Below, piece after piece: positions 27,897-37,853 of a stretch of DNA of 41,455 nt. Source of the DNA: an uncultured PS1 clade bacterium (GTDB lineage: Bacteria > Pseudomonadota > Alphaproteobacteria > MED-G09); the NCBI GenBank assembly GCA_902533755.1, contig CACANC010000009.1, positions 1 to 41,455 on the forward strand, in the 5' to 3' direction. Both the position numbers and the translations under genes were made by a program. Each line of letters starts with the position of its first letter. The first letter of the stretch is position 1. The notes beneath the pieces are model-generated. The model saw only the letters and a program-made list of their open reading frames with translations, searched no databases and was not told where the DNA came from.

Positions 27897-27938
27897 ATTT
27901 CTTGCCTTATAATTTTTTTTCCTAAATAAATAGATAAT

Positions 27939-28388
27939 ATGTTCATTAAAGTTTTTCTTATATTTTTATTTTTATACAACAATAGCGTATTTGCAGAGTC
28001 TTATATTGAGAATCTTGAAATTATTAATGATATTGGAAAACCAATTCAATACCATGTTGAGGTTGCAAAAACTGACGAGGAACAAGCAATGGGCCTCATG
28101 AATAGATTAGATCTTAAAAATAATAGTGGGATGCTTTTTTTATTTGATAATGAAAAAAAAGCGTCATTTTGGATGAAAAATACATTTATACCTTTAGATA
28201 TTATATTTATAAATAAGAATGGTAGTATTAACAGGATATATAAAAATACCAAACCAAAAAGTTTGAAAAGAATTAAATCAAAGGGCGAGGTTTTGGCAGT
28301 TTTAGAAATTAATGCAGGTGAAGCTAATAAAAATAATATTGGTTATAGATCATTTATTAATTTGGAGGAGTTTATTTCCTCTTTTTAG
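27939..28388 (+). CDS. Exported DUF192 family protein
   Basis: A 149-residue protein with a Sec signal peptide (about 1-19, cleaved after VFA) and a single DUF192 domain. The family core is clear: [17 protein letters not shown], then [25 protein letters not shown] and, near the end, VLEINAGEA. The function of DUF192 is not established; many members are periplasmic or lipoproteins. This one lacks a lipobox, so it is predicted to be periplasmic. It is transcribed alone, starts 42 bases from the divergent SDR, and its TAG stop overlaps the greA TAA stop by 4 bases across strands. Confidence 0.85.
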   Translation: MFIKVFLIFLFLYNNSVFAESYIENLEIINDIGKPIQYHVEVAKTDEEQAMGLMNRLDLKNNSGMLFLFDNEKKASFWMKNTFIPLDIIFINKNGSINRIYKNTKPKSLKRIKSKGEVLAVLEINAGEANKNNIGYRSFINLEEFISSF

Positions 28389-28858
28389 TTGTATGAAACT
28401 TTTATAATTTCATAAGATTTACCTCCACCTGGAGTATTTACATCTACTTCATCACCAACAGATTTTCCAATAAGTGCTTTTGCAATAGGCGAAGAAATAG
28501 AAATCTTTTTTTCTTTAAAATCAGACTCTATATCCCCCACTATTTGATAATTTGCTTCTTCGTCAGTATCAAGATCAATTAATAGCACTTTGGCCCCAAA
28601 TTTTATGTCTTTACCTGATAATTTACTTGGGTCAATTACTTCTGCTTTGCTTAATAAATCCTCAAGTTCCATTATTCTCGTTTCATTATGTGCTTGCTCT
28701 TCTTTTGCAGCATGATATTCAGCATTTTCTGATAAATCTCCATGAGCTCTTGCTTCTGCAATAGAATTAATAATTCTTGGTCGTTCGATGGTTTTAAGAT
28801 TTTTGAGTTCATCTTCCACCTTTAATTTTCCATCACTTGTTATTGGTATTTTTTCCAT
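28385..28858 (-). CDS. greA: Transcription elongation factor GreA
   Basis: Binds the RNA polymerase secondary channel and stimulates cleavage of backtracked transcripts. The N-terminal coiled coil (about 1-75) carries the tip motif [20 protein letters not shown] with the conserved acidic Asp and Glu, and the C-terminal FKBP-like domain has the [17 protein letters not shown] pattern. At 157 residues it is standard. It lies 49 bases downstream of carB, the usual alphaproteobacterial carA-carB-greA order. Confidence 0.96.
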   Translation of the reverse strand: MEKIPITSDGKLKVEDELKNLKTIERPRIINSIAEARAHGDLSENAEYHAAKEEQAHNETRIMELEDLLSKAEVIDPSKLSGKDIKFGAKVLLIDLDTDEEANYQIVGDIESDFKEKKISISSPIAKALIGKSVGDEVDVNTPGGGKSYEIIKVSYN

Positions 28859-28907
28859 AGTAAATCTCTTTACTTATTATGCTTTAAAGAAAAAAATTAT
28901 TCAAACT

Positions 28908-31900
28908 CTACTTTTTATATGATTGGATTGTGTCAACATCCATTTCACCATTTTTAATAGCTTTTATCCCTGAAACGGCAGCAATAGCACCAGAAACAGT
29001 TGTATAATAAGGTACGCTATTTTCAAGAGAGGATCGTCGTATTGATTTAGAGTCTTTGATTGCCTGAGGTGTTTCAGTTGTATTGAATACAAGTGCAATA
29101 TTATTATTTGTGATTTCATCAACAATATGAGGGCTTCCCTGAAGCACTTTATTAATTCTTTTTGTTTTTATTCCTTTTTCCTCTAAGAAGTCACATGTAC
29201 CTCCGGTAGCTAAGATTGAAAAACCTATATCTTCTAGCTCTTTAACTGGTTTATATATTTTTTCTTTATCAGTATCTTTTACTGAAACAAAAACAATTCC
29301 TCCAATTGGAACATTGGTTCCTCCAGCTATCTGACTTTTTGCAAAAGCGATACCGAATTCTTTATCTATTCCCATAACTTCACCCGTTGATCTCATTTCA
29401 GGACCTAAAATAGTATCCACTCCAGGAAATCTTTTAAATGGGAAAACCGCCTCTTTAACAGCAATATGCTCTAATTTATTATCCTTATAATTTAGATCTC
29501 TCAACTGAACACCAGCCATAATTTTTGTAGCAATTTTAGCTATTGGATTGCCAGAAACTTTTGCAACGAAGGGAACAGTTCTACTTGCTCGAGGATTCAC
29601 TTCAAGGATAAATATATCATTATCTTTAATTGCAAACTGGACATTCATTAATCCCTTAACATTCATTGCCTTTGCAATTTTTATGACATTTATTTTTAAT
29701 TTAGCAATAATTTCTTCGTTTAATGAGAATGGCGGCATAGAACATGCAGAGTCTCCAGAGTGGACACCAGCTTCTTCAATATGTTCCAAAATTCCAGCAA
29801 TATAGAAATCTTTACCATCCGATAATGTATCAATATCAACTTCGATTGCATCTCTTAAATAAGAATCTATTAGAACTGGGCTTGATCCAGACACTACTAC
29901 AGCCTCGTTTATATATTTTTTAAGCTGATCTTCAGAATGAACTATTTCCATGGCCCTACCTCCAAGAACATAAGACGGCCTAATTACAACCGGATAACCA
30001 ACTTCATTTGCAATATTTATTGCCTCATTTGCCGATTTTGCAATACCATTATTTGGTTGTTTTATTTGGAGTTCATCCATTAGATTTTTAAATCGATCTC
30101 TATCTTCTGCTAAATCAATGGCATCTTGATCAGTTCCTAATATTTTTATAGGAATATTATTAACTTCAAAATCTTTAGACAGCTTTAAAGGAGTTTGTCC
30201 ACCAAATTGAACTATCGCACCAAGAAGATCACCGTTTTTAGACTCAATGTTTATTATTTCTGAAACATCCTCAAGAGTTAATGGCTCAAAATATAATCGA
30301 TCAGATGTATCGTAATCAGTTGATACAGTTTCAGGGTTGCAGTTAATCATTATGCTTTCAATATTTAAGTCTGCGAGAGCGAATGAGGCATGACAACAGC
30401 AATAATCAAATTCTATTCCCTGCCCAATCCTATTTGGTCCTCCACCAAGGATAATTACCTTTTTATTTTTAGTTGGAAAAGATTCGCAGTATTCATTTTC
30501 ATTATAAATATCTCCTACATATGTTGAATACATATAATCTGTTTTTGTTTCAAATTCTGCAGCGCATGTATCGACTTTTTTATAAACAGGCCTCAAACCT
30601 AACTTAATTCTTTCATTTCTAACAATTGCCTCTTCCTTATTAACAAGTTTAGCTAGTCGCGAGTCAGAAAAACCCATTGATTTAATTAATTTGAAATTCT
30701 CTTTATCCTCTGGCAATCCGTCTTTTTTAATAAGTTTTTCCCACATAATAATTTCTTCTATTTGTCTCAAGAACCATGGATCATAAAAAGTAATCGAATT
30801 TACTTCTTCAACTGTAAGACCAGATCTAAACGCTTCTGCGATATATAATAATCTCTCAGGGCAAGCAATTTTAAGACTCTTTTTTATTTCTTCTTTTGTG
30901 AAGCCTTTTTCAGATAATTCATTAAAGCCTTCAAGGTCGCTCTCAAGGGATCTCAATCCTTTTTGTATAGATTCTTGAAAATTACCACCTATAGACATGG
31001 CCTCACCAACAGATTTCATTGAGGTAGTTAATGTGGATTCTGATCCTGGAAATTTTTCAAAAGCAAATCTTGGTATTTTTGTAACAACATAATCAATTGA
31101 AGGCTCAAATGAGGCAGGTGTTGTCGTTGTAATATCGTTCACCAATTCATCAAGATTATAACCTACTGCCAATAGCGCTGCTATCTTAGCTATCGGAAAA
31201 CCTGTAGCTTTTGAGGCTAGTGCAGATGATCTTGATACCCTTGGATTCATTTCAATTATAACAATTCTTCCATCTTTTGGATTAACAGCAAATTGAACAT
31301 TAGAACCACCGGTATCTACTCCTATTTCTCTTAAAGTTTTTATTGATGCATTTCTCAGTTCTTGATATTCCCTATCTGTTAATGTCAATGCTGGTGCAAC
31401 AGTTATTGAGTCACCAGTATGAACACCCATAGGATCAATATTTTCAATAGAACAAATTATTATACAGTTGTCAGATTTATCTCTAACAACCTCCATTTCA
31501 AATTCTTTCCATCCTATAACCGACTCTTCAACTAGAACTTCACTATTGGGTGAGTTTTTTAATCCATCACCAACAATTTGATTAAATTCCTCAACATTAT
31601 AAGCTATTCCACCTCCTGTTCCACCAAGCGTAAAAGAAGGTCTAATTATTGCTGGTAATCCAATGCTATCAATTTTATTATTAGCTTCTTCAAGAGTATG
31701 AGCGATAAAGGATTTTGGTGTTTCCAGGCCTATAGAATTCATTGCCACTCTAAATTCTTCTCTATTCTCAGCTTTTGAAATTGCTTCTTTATTTGCACCA
31801 ATTAATTCAACATTATTTTTTTCAAGAAAACCTGAACTTGCAATTTCTAGAGATACATTTAAGGCCGTTTGACCCCCCATTGTGGGTAATAAAGCATCCG

Positions 31901-32147
31901 GTTTTTCCTTCAATATTATTTTTTCAATAATTTCGCTAGTAATAGGTTCAATATAAGTTGCATCAGCTACCTCGGGATCTGTCATAATTGTCGCAGGATT
32001 AGAATTAACTAAAATAATTCTATAGCCTTCTTTCTTAAGAGCTTTACATGCTTGTGTTCCTGAATAATCGAACTCACATGCTTGGCCAATTATAATTGGG
32101 CCTGCGCCTATAATTAATATACTTTTGATATCCTCTCTTTTAGGCAT
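28908..32147 (-). CDS. carB: Carbamoyl-phosphate synthase large subunit
   Basis: Makes carbamoyl phosphate from bicarbonate, ammonia (channelled from CarA) and two ATP, for arginine and pyrimidine synthesis. It has two homologous ATP-grasp halves (the first beginning [22 protein letters not shown], the second [22 protein letters not shown], each a shorter motif in the family), an oligomerisation domain between them, and a C-terminal MGS-like allosteric domain ([14 protein letters not shown]). I chose the ATG at 32145-32147, giving MPKRED and 1079 residues, because most homologues start with MPKR; a TTG at 32162 would add five residues. The ATG overlaps the carA stop within ATGCCTAA (8 bases), implying coupled translation of the two subunits. 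Confidence 0.97.
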   Translation of the reverse strand: MPKREDIKSILIIGAGPIIIGQACEFDYSGTQACKALKKEGYRIILVNSNPATIMTDPEVADATYIEPITSEIIEKIILKEKPDALLPTMGGQTALNVSLEIASSGFLEKNNVELIGANKEAISKAENREEFRVAMNSIGLETPKSFIAHTLEEANNKIDSIGLPAIIRPSFTLGGTGGGIAYNVEEFNQIVGDGLKNSPNSEVLVEESVIGWKEFEMEVVRDKSDNCIIICSIENIDPMGVHTGDSITVAPALTLTDREYQELRNASIKTLREIGVDTGGSNVQFAVNPKDGRIVIIEMNPRVSRSSALASKATGFPIAKIAALLAVGYNLDELVNDITTTTPASFEPSIDYVVTKIPRFAFEKFPGSESTLTTSMKSVGEAMSIGGNFQESIQKGLRSLESDLEGFNELSEKGFTKEEIKKSLKIACPERLLYIAEAFRSGLTVEEVNSITFYDPWFLRQIEEIIMWEKLIKKDGLPEDKENFKLIKSMGFSDSRLAKLVNKEEAIVRNERIKLGLRPVYKKVDTCAAEFETKTDYMYSTYVGDIYNENEYCESFPTKNKKVIILGGGPNRIGQGIEFDYCCCHASFALADLNIESIMINCNPETVSTDYDTSDRLYFEPLTLEDVSEIINIESKNGDLLGAIVQFGGQTPLKLSKDFEVNNIPIKILGTDQDAIDLAEDRDRFKNLMDELQIKQPNNGIAKSANEAINIANEVGYPVVIRPSYVLGGRAMEIVHSEDQLKKYINEAVVVSGSSPVLIDSYLRDAIEVDIDTLSDGKDFYIAGILEHIEEAGVHSGDSACSMPPFSLNEEIIAKLKINVIKIAKAMNVKGLMNVQFAIKDNDIFILEVNPRASRTVPFVAKVSGNPIAKIATKIMAGVQLRDLNYKDNKLEHIAVKEAVFPFKRFPGVDTILGPEMRSTGEVMGIDKEFGIAFAKSQIAGGTNVPIGGIVFVSVKDTDKEKIYKPVKELEDIGFSILATGGTCDFLEEKGIKTKRINKVLQGSPHIVDEITNNNIALVFNTTETPQAIKDSKSIRRSSLENSVPYYTTVSGAIAAVSGIKAIKNGEMDVDTIQSYKK

Positions 32148-33303
32148 TCGTATGTTTCTCAATATTTTCTAAAAATTTATCAAATAAATAATAGCTATCA
32201 TTTGGTCCAGGGGATGCTTCAGGATGGTGCTGAACTGAAAAAATCGGTTTATTAATCATTTCAATTCCACAATTGCTACCATCAAATAAACTAGTATGAG
32301 TTTCTATAATACCTTCAGGTAAATTATCACTCCTTACCGCAAAACCATGATTCATGGATGTTATGCTTACACTTGAGTCATAATTATTTTTTACTGGATG
32401 ATTTGCCCCATGATGACCTTGATGCATCTTATATGTCTCCAACCCTAATGATAATGCAAGTAATTGATGACCAAGACAAATACCAAATATTGGCATATTT
32501 GAGTCAATTAGTTGTTTGATTACAGGAATTGCATATATTCCAGTAGCACTTGGATCGCCAGGCCCATTTGACAAGAAAACTCCATCTGGTTTTAAATTAA
32601 TTATGTCACTATATGATGAAGTGCAAGGAACCAATGATATTTTTTTAAATCTTGAAGATAGACATCTTAATATATTTTTTTTCACTCCATAATCGACAAC
32701 AACAACATGAGCATTAATTTTTTTTCTTTTAATCTTACTGTTATAAATATTGATTTCTTTTTCATCCCATAAGATTTTTTCTTTACAGGTTACAAGTTTA
32801 GCAAGGTCTTGATCATTTATTCCTTTAAACTTTTTAGTATCTTCTAAATAATCTTCAAATTCTTCAATACCATTATTATTGTTTACTATAGTGCCATTTA
32901 TAAGGCCTTTTTCTCTAATTAAATTAGTTAGAGCTCTTGTATCTATTCCATAAATACCGACTATTGAATTATCTTTGAGCCAATTGTCTAGATTAATTTC
33001 AGATCTCCAATTTGAGGGGTCTGTTATTAGGGATCTAAAGATTGCACCGCTAATATAAGGTCGGTCTGAGCTTTCATTATCTTCTAAATTTAGGCCTACA
33101 TTTCCTATATGAGGAAATGTAAAAGTTATTATCTGTGAACAATAAGATGGATCCGTCATAATTTCCTGGTAGCCTGATATTGCAGTATTAAAACAGACTT
33201 CTCCAGAAGATCTTCCTGTAGCCCCAAATCCAAAACCTTTGAAAATAGTACCATCATTTAAAATTAATGCGCCCGTTGGTTTTTTTGAAACCCAATTTAC
33301 CAT
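32140..33303 (-). CDS. carA: Carbamoyl-phosphate synthase small (glutamine amidotransferase) subunit
   Basis: Hydrolyses glutamine and passes ammonia to CarB. The N-terminal CPSase small-chain domain ([17 protein letters not shown] at 11-27, EVCFNT at 35-40) is followed by a class I glutaminase domain with the nucleophile Cys276 in GICLGHQ and the partners His360 and Glu362 in HHPEASPGP. The 387-residue length is normal. It is the first gene of carA-carB-greA and is divergent from yqeY-dnaG-rpoD across 242 bases. Confidence 0.97.
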   Translation of the reverse strand: MVNWVSKKPTGALILNDGTIFKGFGFGATGRSSGEVCFNTAISGYQEIMTDPSYCSQIITFTFPHIGNVGLNLEDNESSDRPYISGAIFRSLITDPSNWRSEINLDNWLKDNSIVGIYGIDTRALTNLIREKGLINGTIVNNNNGIEEFEDYLEDTKKFKGINDQDLAKLVTCKEKILWDEKEINIYNSKIKRKKINAHVVVVDYGVKKNILRCLSSRFKKISLVPCTSSYSDIINLKPDGVFLSNGPGDPSATGIYAIPVIKQLIDSNMPIFGICLGHQLLALSLGLETYKMHQGHHGANHPVKNNYDSSVSITSMNHGFAVRSDNLPEGIIETHTSLFDGSNCGIEMINKPIFSVQHHPEASPGPNDSYYLFDKFLENIEKHTNA

Positions 33304-33545
33304 GCAATTGACCTTTTAAAAAAATGAAAAAAATATGAATTTACTAAGAGTGGATTAGAAATAAAAAAATTAAATAGGCCCATCAAGTTTTTCTCAGTAA
33401 AAAGATAATTGAAAACGAATCAATTATTTTAAACACAAATTGACGAAACTTATAAATACTAAACGAGTGAGTCAAGAAACAAATCAAATGATGGTTTTTT
33501 TTTTAATTTTATATATCCTTAATGACTTAAATATTGGAGTGATAA
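33304..33545. promoter_or_regulatory. Divergent promoter region between carA and yqeY-dnaG-rpoD
   Basis: A 242-base AT-rich spacer that must contain the promoters of two divergent operons. It has an inverted pair of -35-like elements: TTGACG at 33440-33445 on plus and TTGACT on minus (AGTCAA at 33470-33475). On the minus strand a TATAAG lies 15 bases after TTGACT, a slightly short spacing. No matching -10 at standard distance follows the plus-strand TTGACG. A GGAG ribosome-binding site precedes yqeY. No hairpin terminator or recognisable riboswitch was seen. Confidence 0.4.
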
Positions 33546-34004
33546 ATGCTTAAAACTAAACTAAAAGATGAATTGATTTTATCAATGAAAGAAAAAGATC
33601 AGTTAAGGGTTTCTACTCTTAGGATGATTATTGCATCTATTAAGGATTTAGAAATTAGTCAAAGAATAAACAAACAAACTGAAGACGCTTCAGATAACGA
33701 TATAATTGGGATTCTTGTTAAAATGGTAAAACAAAGAAAAGAATCTGCTGAAACTTACAAGCAAGGCAATAGAGATGATTTATATAAAAAGGAGATAGAA
33801 GAAATTAAAATTATTGAGGAATTTTTACCAAAACAGCTATCAGAGGATGAGGTTATTAAAATAATTGAGGATTTAATTTCACAAAATAATATATCAGATA
33901 TTATTGGAATGGGCTTAATAATGTCTGAACTCAAAAAAAAATATTCTGGACAATTAGATTTAGGTTTGGCTTCTCAAATAATTAAGGATAGAATTAATTC
34001 TTAA
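33546..34004 (+). CDS. GatB/YqeY domain-containing protein
   Basis: A 152-residue helical YqeY protein, related to the C-terminal tRNA-binding domain of GatB. Family segments seen are LRVSTLRMIIASIKDLEI at about 20-37, KQRKESAETYKQGNR, EIKIIEEFLPKQLS, and GMGLIMSELKKKYSGQLD near the end. Free-standing YqeY proteins may take part in tRNA-dependent amidotransfer or another tRNA task; the function is not established. It lies 14 bases upstream of dnaG, a position it keeps in many alphaproteobacteria, so it is probably the first gene of the dnaG-rpoD macromolecular-synthesis operon. Confidence 0.88.
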   Translation: MLKTKLKDELILSMKEKDQLRVSTLRMIIASIKDLEISQRINKQTEDASDNDIIGILVKMVKQRKESAETYKQGNRDDLYKKEIEEIKIIEEFLPKQLSEDEVIKIIEDLISQNNISDIIGMGLIMSELKKKYSGQLDLGLASQIIKDRINS

Positions 34005-34018
34005 GGAATAAAATAGTA

Positions 34019-35833
34019 ATGAAATTTTCGAAATCTCTTCTAGATGAAATCAAAAACAAAATAGAAATATCTGATATTGTTGGAAAAAGAGTAGCGCTTC
34101 AGAAAAGAGGTAAGGAGTTCGTTGGTTTATCTCCTTTTCAGAATGAAAAAACACCTTCTTTTACTGTAAATAATGAAAAACAATTTTATCATTGTTTTTC
34201 CTCAAATAAGCATGGGGATATTTTCACATTTCTTGTTGATGTAGAGGGGCTTTCATTTCCTCAAGCTGTTGAACAACTAGCAGAACAAGCTGGAGTCGAA
34301 TTAAGAGCATTAACAAAAGATGAAGAAAAGAAAATTTCTAGTAGAAAAAAACTTTATTCTATTATGGAAATGGCAAATGATTTTTTTATGAGTAATTTAT
34401 TAGGCGACAATAGAGCTATAGGTTATCTAAGTGAAAGAGGAATAAATAAGGAAATAATTTCTGAATATAAGATTGGTTATGCAAAAGATAACTTTTCTTC
34501 ACTTCATAAATATCTCCTAGATAAAGACATTTTGAATGAAGATATATTGCTTGCAGGATTAATTATTAAAAGTGAGAAGAAAAAAAATAGTTACTATGAT
34601 CGTTATAGAGATCGAATAGTATTTCCGATTACAAATACATATGGAAAAATAGTTGGTTTCGGAGGAAGAGTTATAAATGAAGATGATAAACCTAAATATA
34701 TGAATTCTCCTGAAACAGAAATATTTCACAAAGGTAATTTGTTGTATAATTACTCAAATATAAAATCTCCTATAAAACAAATTGATGATCTTGTCGTTGT
34801 TGAAGGTTATATGGACGCTATAAGTTTATGCTCTCAGGGCTTTAAAAATGTTGTTGCTCCCTTAGGCACAGCTATGACTGAAAGACAACTCAATTTAATT
34901 TGGGACTTAGTCGACTCACCAATTGTATGTTTTGATGGAGATAAAGCAGGAAAAAAGGCAGCAGAGAGAGTAATTGAATTAGCTATACCAAATTTAAAAC
35001 CTGGAAAGAATATAAGATTTATCAATCTGAATGATGATTTAGATCCTGATGATTATGTGAAAAAAAATGGAATAAAATCTTTTTCTCGACTGGCTAAAGA
35101 CTCTACTTCACTAAATAATCAAATATGGCGAAATTATTTAAATAAAGCTGACATTTCAACTCCTGAAGGTAAAGCATCTTTAGAGAAAGAATTACGTACT
35201 TTATTAAGACTTGTAGGAGATAAAAATATAAGAAAACATTATGGTTTATTTTTTAAAGAGTCTTTAGATAAGGTTTTTTATACTAACAAGTCAAATTTTA
35301 AACCTTTAAATAGAAAAAATAGATCAAATATATTTGATAAAATAAAAATTAAAGATAGTAAGGTCGGATCAGGAGAAAAAATTCCCTCCGGGCTTGAAAC
35401 ATTATTAATTTCAGGGATTTTGATTTATCCAGAAATTATTGAAAATAATATTGAAGAATTTGAATCTCTTATAATAAATCATACTCTTCTTAATCAAGTA
35501 AGAAATGAAATATTAGATTTATTTGTTTCTAAAAAATCACCCGATTTATTAACAATCAAAAATTTTATAAGTAATAATTATAATGATATTTTAAAAAAAG
35601 AGTTAAAATTTTCAAAGAAATACTGGTCTAACCATGAAAATTCCACTATAGAAACTATTTCATCAATTTGGGTTGAAATATTTGAAGATGATCAACATAT
35701 TAAATCTTTAGAAATTGAAATAAATAATTTTGACAAGAATGTCAAAAATGACAACAACGAAAAAAGATTAATAAGTATTTTAGATAAGAAAGACTTTGAA
35801 TTAAAAAAAATAACTGAAAAATATGGTCAATAA
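34019..35833 (+). CDS. dnaG: DNA primase, with degenerate zinc-binding motif
   Basis: Synthesises RNA primers for replication. The catalytic core is intact: YRDRIVFPI (196-204), GGR (215-217), KYMNSPET (226-233), the TOPRIM glutamate Glu262 in VVEGYMD, and FDGDKAG (305-311). A helicase-binding region forms the C-terminus; 604 residues is normal. The N-terminal zinc domain keeps its scaffold (EKTPSF, FYHCF, HGDIF) but three of the four zinc ligands are replaced: CPFH is SPFQ (Ser38, Gln41) and CFGCG is CFSSN (Cys59 kept, Ser62). Similar zinc-less primases occur in some other alphaproteobacteria as far as I recall. The stop overlaps the rpoD start by 11 bases. Confidence 0.95.
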   Translation: MKFSKSLLDEIKNKIEISDIVGKRVALQKRGKEFVGLSPFQNEKTPSFTVNNEKQFYHCFSSNKHGDIFTFLVDVEGLSFPQAVEQLAEQAGVELRALTKDEEKKISSRKKLYSIMEMANDFFMSNLLGDNRAIGYLSERGINKEIISEYKIGYAKDNFSSLHKYLLDKDILNEDILLAGLIIKSEKKKNSYYDRYRDRIVFPITNTYGKIVGFGGRVINEDDKPKYMNSPETEIFHKGNLLYNYSNIKSPIKQIDDLVVVEGYMDAISLCSQGFKNVVAPLGTAMTERQLNLIWDLVDSPIVCFDGDKAGKKAAERVIELAIPNLKPGKNIRFINLNDDLDPDDYVKKNGIKSFSRLAKDSTSLNNQIWRNYLNKADISTPEGKASLEKELRTLLRLVGDKNIRKHYGLFFKESLDKVFYTNKSNFKPLNRKNRSNIFDKIKIKDSKVGSGEKIPSGLETLLISGILIYPEIIENNIEEFESLIINHTLLNQVRNEILDLFVSKKSPDLLTIKNFISNNYNDILKKELKFSKKYWSNHENSTIETISSIWVEIFEDDQHIKSLEIEINNFDKNVKNDNNEKRLISILDKKDFELKKITEKYGQ

Positions 35834-37745
35834 AAGAAAAAGTAAAAAAACAGATAATCAAAGCCAAGGTTCCGAATCAGCTTTACTAGATATGTCTAAT
35901 AGAGATGTAAAGAAGATGATAAAGGCTGCAAAGTCTCAGGGATTTGTAACTTATGAACAGTTGAATAAAGTAACATCAGCTGAAAGTCTTACATCAGAAC
36001 AGATAGAGGATGTTATGTCCATGCTTTCGGAAATGGGTATTAATGTTATTGAGAATGAAGATGATGAGCAATCGACAGAAATAACGTCAGCAACTAAGAA
36101 AACCACCTCTGAAAGAGCCGATAGAACTGACGACCCGGTCAGGATGTATCTACGTGAGATGGGTTCTGTAGATCTTCTATCAAGAGAAGGCGAAATAGCC
36201 ATCGCCAAAAGAATTGAGGCTGGAAAAGAAGCTATGATAGAAGGATTATGCGAGAGTCCTCTTACATTTCAAGCTATTATTATTTGGAGAGATGAACTTA
36301 ATGAGGGTCAGGTCCTTTTGCGTGATATTATTGATTTAGAGGCTTCATACGAAGGGCCAGATGCAAAAAATAAAAAAATTGTTATTGATAAAACAGATGA
36401 TGAAAAGAAAGAAAAAGATAATAATGAGGAAGCTGAATCTGAAGATTCTGAAAACGATAACAGCGATTATGAAAACAATCTATCGCTAGCTGCTATGGAG
36501 GCTGAATTAAAACCAGGTGTTTTTGATATCTTTGACTCTATTTCGGATAAATATAAAAAACTAAGAAAGCTTCAAGATAAAAGAAATGAACTTAAGAAAC
36601 AAAAAAAAGATTTAACTACTCGCCAACTAGATACTTACAATGAATATTCATCTGAATTGAAAGATTTAATGAAAAAATTATCTTTAAATCCAAATAGAAT
36701 AGAAGCACTTCTTGATCATTTGTATGATATTAATAAAAGGTTAGTAGATTTAGAGATTTCATTATGGAAACTTGCAAATTCCTCTGGGATAGATCGTAAG
36801 GATTTTTTAAAAGAATATCATGGTAATGAGTTAGACCCAACTTGGATTAATCGTGTTGTTAGGCTTAAAAGAGATGGATGGCAAACTTTTGTTAAGGAAA
36901 ACAGGAAAAGCATTAAATCTATTTTTTCTGATATTCATGACCTTTCTGATGAGACTGGACTTGAAATTGAAGAGTTTAGGAAGATAGTTTTAAAAGTCCA
37001 AAAGGGCGAAAGAGAAGCTGCTGTTGCAAAAAAAGAAATGGTTGAAGCAAATTTAAGATTAGTAATATCTATAGCAAAAAAATATACAAATCGAGGCTTA
37101 CAGTTTTTAGATCTAATTCAAGAAGGAAATATTGGATTAATGAAAGCAGTAGATAAATTTGAATATAGAAGAGGTTATAAATTTTCGACATATGCAACTT
37201 GGTGGATAAGGCAAGCTATTACAAGATCCATTGCTGACCAAGCAAGAACTATTAGAATTCCTGTTCATATGATTGAAACTATAAATAAATTGGTAAGGAC
37301 ATCTAGACAAATTTTACATGAAATCGGTAGAGAGCCTACACCAGAAGAATTATCTGAAAAACTCCAGATGCCTCTTGATAAAGTTAGAAAAGTATTAAAA
37401 ATCGCTAAAGAACCTATATCTCTTGAGACACCTGTCGGAGATGAAGAAGATAGCTATTTGGGAGATTTTATTGAAGATAAAAATGTTTTATTACCTGTAG
37501 ATGCCGCAATACAAGCCAATTTAAGAGAAACCACAACTAAAGTTCTTGCGATGTTAACGCCAAGGGAAGAAAGAGTTTTAAGAATGAGGTTTGGTATTGG
37601 AATGAATACTGATCATACTCTTGAGGAAGTAGGGCAACAATTTTCAGTTACAAGAGAAAGAATAAGACAAATAGAAGCAAAAGCACTTAGAAAATTGAAG
37701 CATCCTACTAGATCCAAAAAATTACGTAGCTTTCTTGATAATTAA
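35823..37745 (+). CDS. rpoD: RNA polymerase primary sigma factor (sigma-70)
   Basis: The housekeeping sigma factor, 640 residues. Domain order: region 1.1 at about 30-80; region 1.2 [12 protein letters not shown] (103-114); an acidic non-conserved insert (about 190-220); regions 2.1-2.4 with [19 protein letters not shown] (430-448) and [13 protein letters not shown] (454-466); region 3; and region 4.2 with the helix-turn-helix [19 protein letters not shown] (600-618), which reads the -35 element. It overlaps dnaG by 11 bases and is followed by a tRNA gene after 17 bases, giving yqeY-dnaG-rpoD-tRNA. Confidence 0.97.
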   Translation: MVNKRKSKKTDNQSQGSESALLDMSNRDVKKMIKAAKSQGFVTYEQLNKVTSAESLTSEQIEDVMSMLSEMGINVIENEDDEQSTEITSATKKTTSERADRTDDPVRMYLREMGSVDLLSREGEIAIAKRIEAGKEAMIEGLCESPLTFQAIIIWRDELNEGQVLLRDIIDLEASYEGPDAKNKKIVIDKTDDEKKEKDNNEEAESEDSENDNSDYENNLSLAAMEAELKPGVFDIFDSISDKYKKLRKLQDKRNELKKQKKDLTTRQLDTYNEYSSELKDLMKKLSLNPNRIEALLDHLYDINKRLVDLEISLWKLANSSGIDRKDFLKEYHGNELDPTWINRVVRLKRDGWQTFVKENRKSIKSIFSDIHDLSDETGLEIEEFRKIVLKVQKGEREAAVAKKEMVEANLRLVISIAKKYTNRGLQFLDLIQEGNIGLMKAVDKFEYRRGYKFSTYATWWIRQAITRSIADQARTIRIPVHMIETINKLVRTSRQILHEIGREPTPEELSEKLQMPLDKVRKVLKIAKEPISLETPVGDEEDSYLGDFIEDKNVLLPVDAAIQANLRETTTKVLAMLTPREERVLRMRFGIGMNTDHTLEEVGQQFSVTRERIRQIEAKALRKLKHPTRSKKLRSFLDN

Positions 37746-37762
37746 AATATAAAAGATTATAG

Positions 37763-37839
37763 GGGCCTGTAGCTCAGTTGGTTAGAGCAAACCGCTCATA
37801 ACGGTTCGGTCGCAGGTTCGAATCCTGCCAGGCCCACCA
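37763..37839 (+). tRNA. tRNA with CAT anticodon, probably tRNA-Ile2 (lysidine-modified)
   Basis: A complete 77-base cloverleaf with encoded CCA. The acceptor GGGCCTG pairs with CAGGCCC, the D stem is GCTC/GAGC, the anticodon stem AACCG/CGGTT encloses the loop CTCATAA, the variable loop is CGGTC, and the T arm is GCAGG-TTCGAAT-CCTGC. CAT could mean initiator Met, elongator Met or Ile2. The first acceptor pair is a normal G-C, which argues against initiator. The C4-G69 and C5-G68 pairs, used by the lysidine synthetase TilS to recognise tRNA-Ile2, favour Ile2, as does the usual place of this gene after rpoD in alphaproteobacteria. It lies 14 bases before ettA. Confidence 0.9.
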
Positions 37840-37853
37840 TTAAAGGGATTAGG

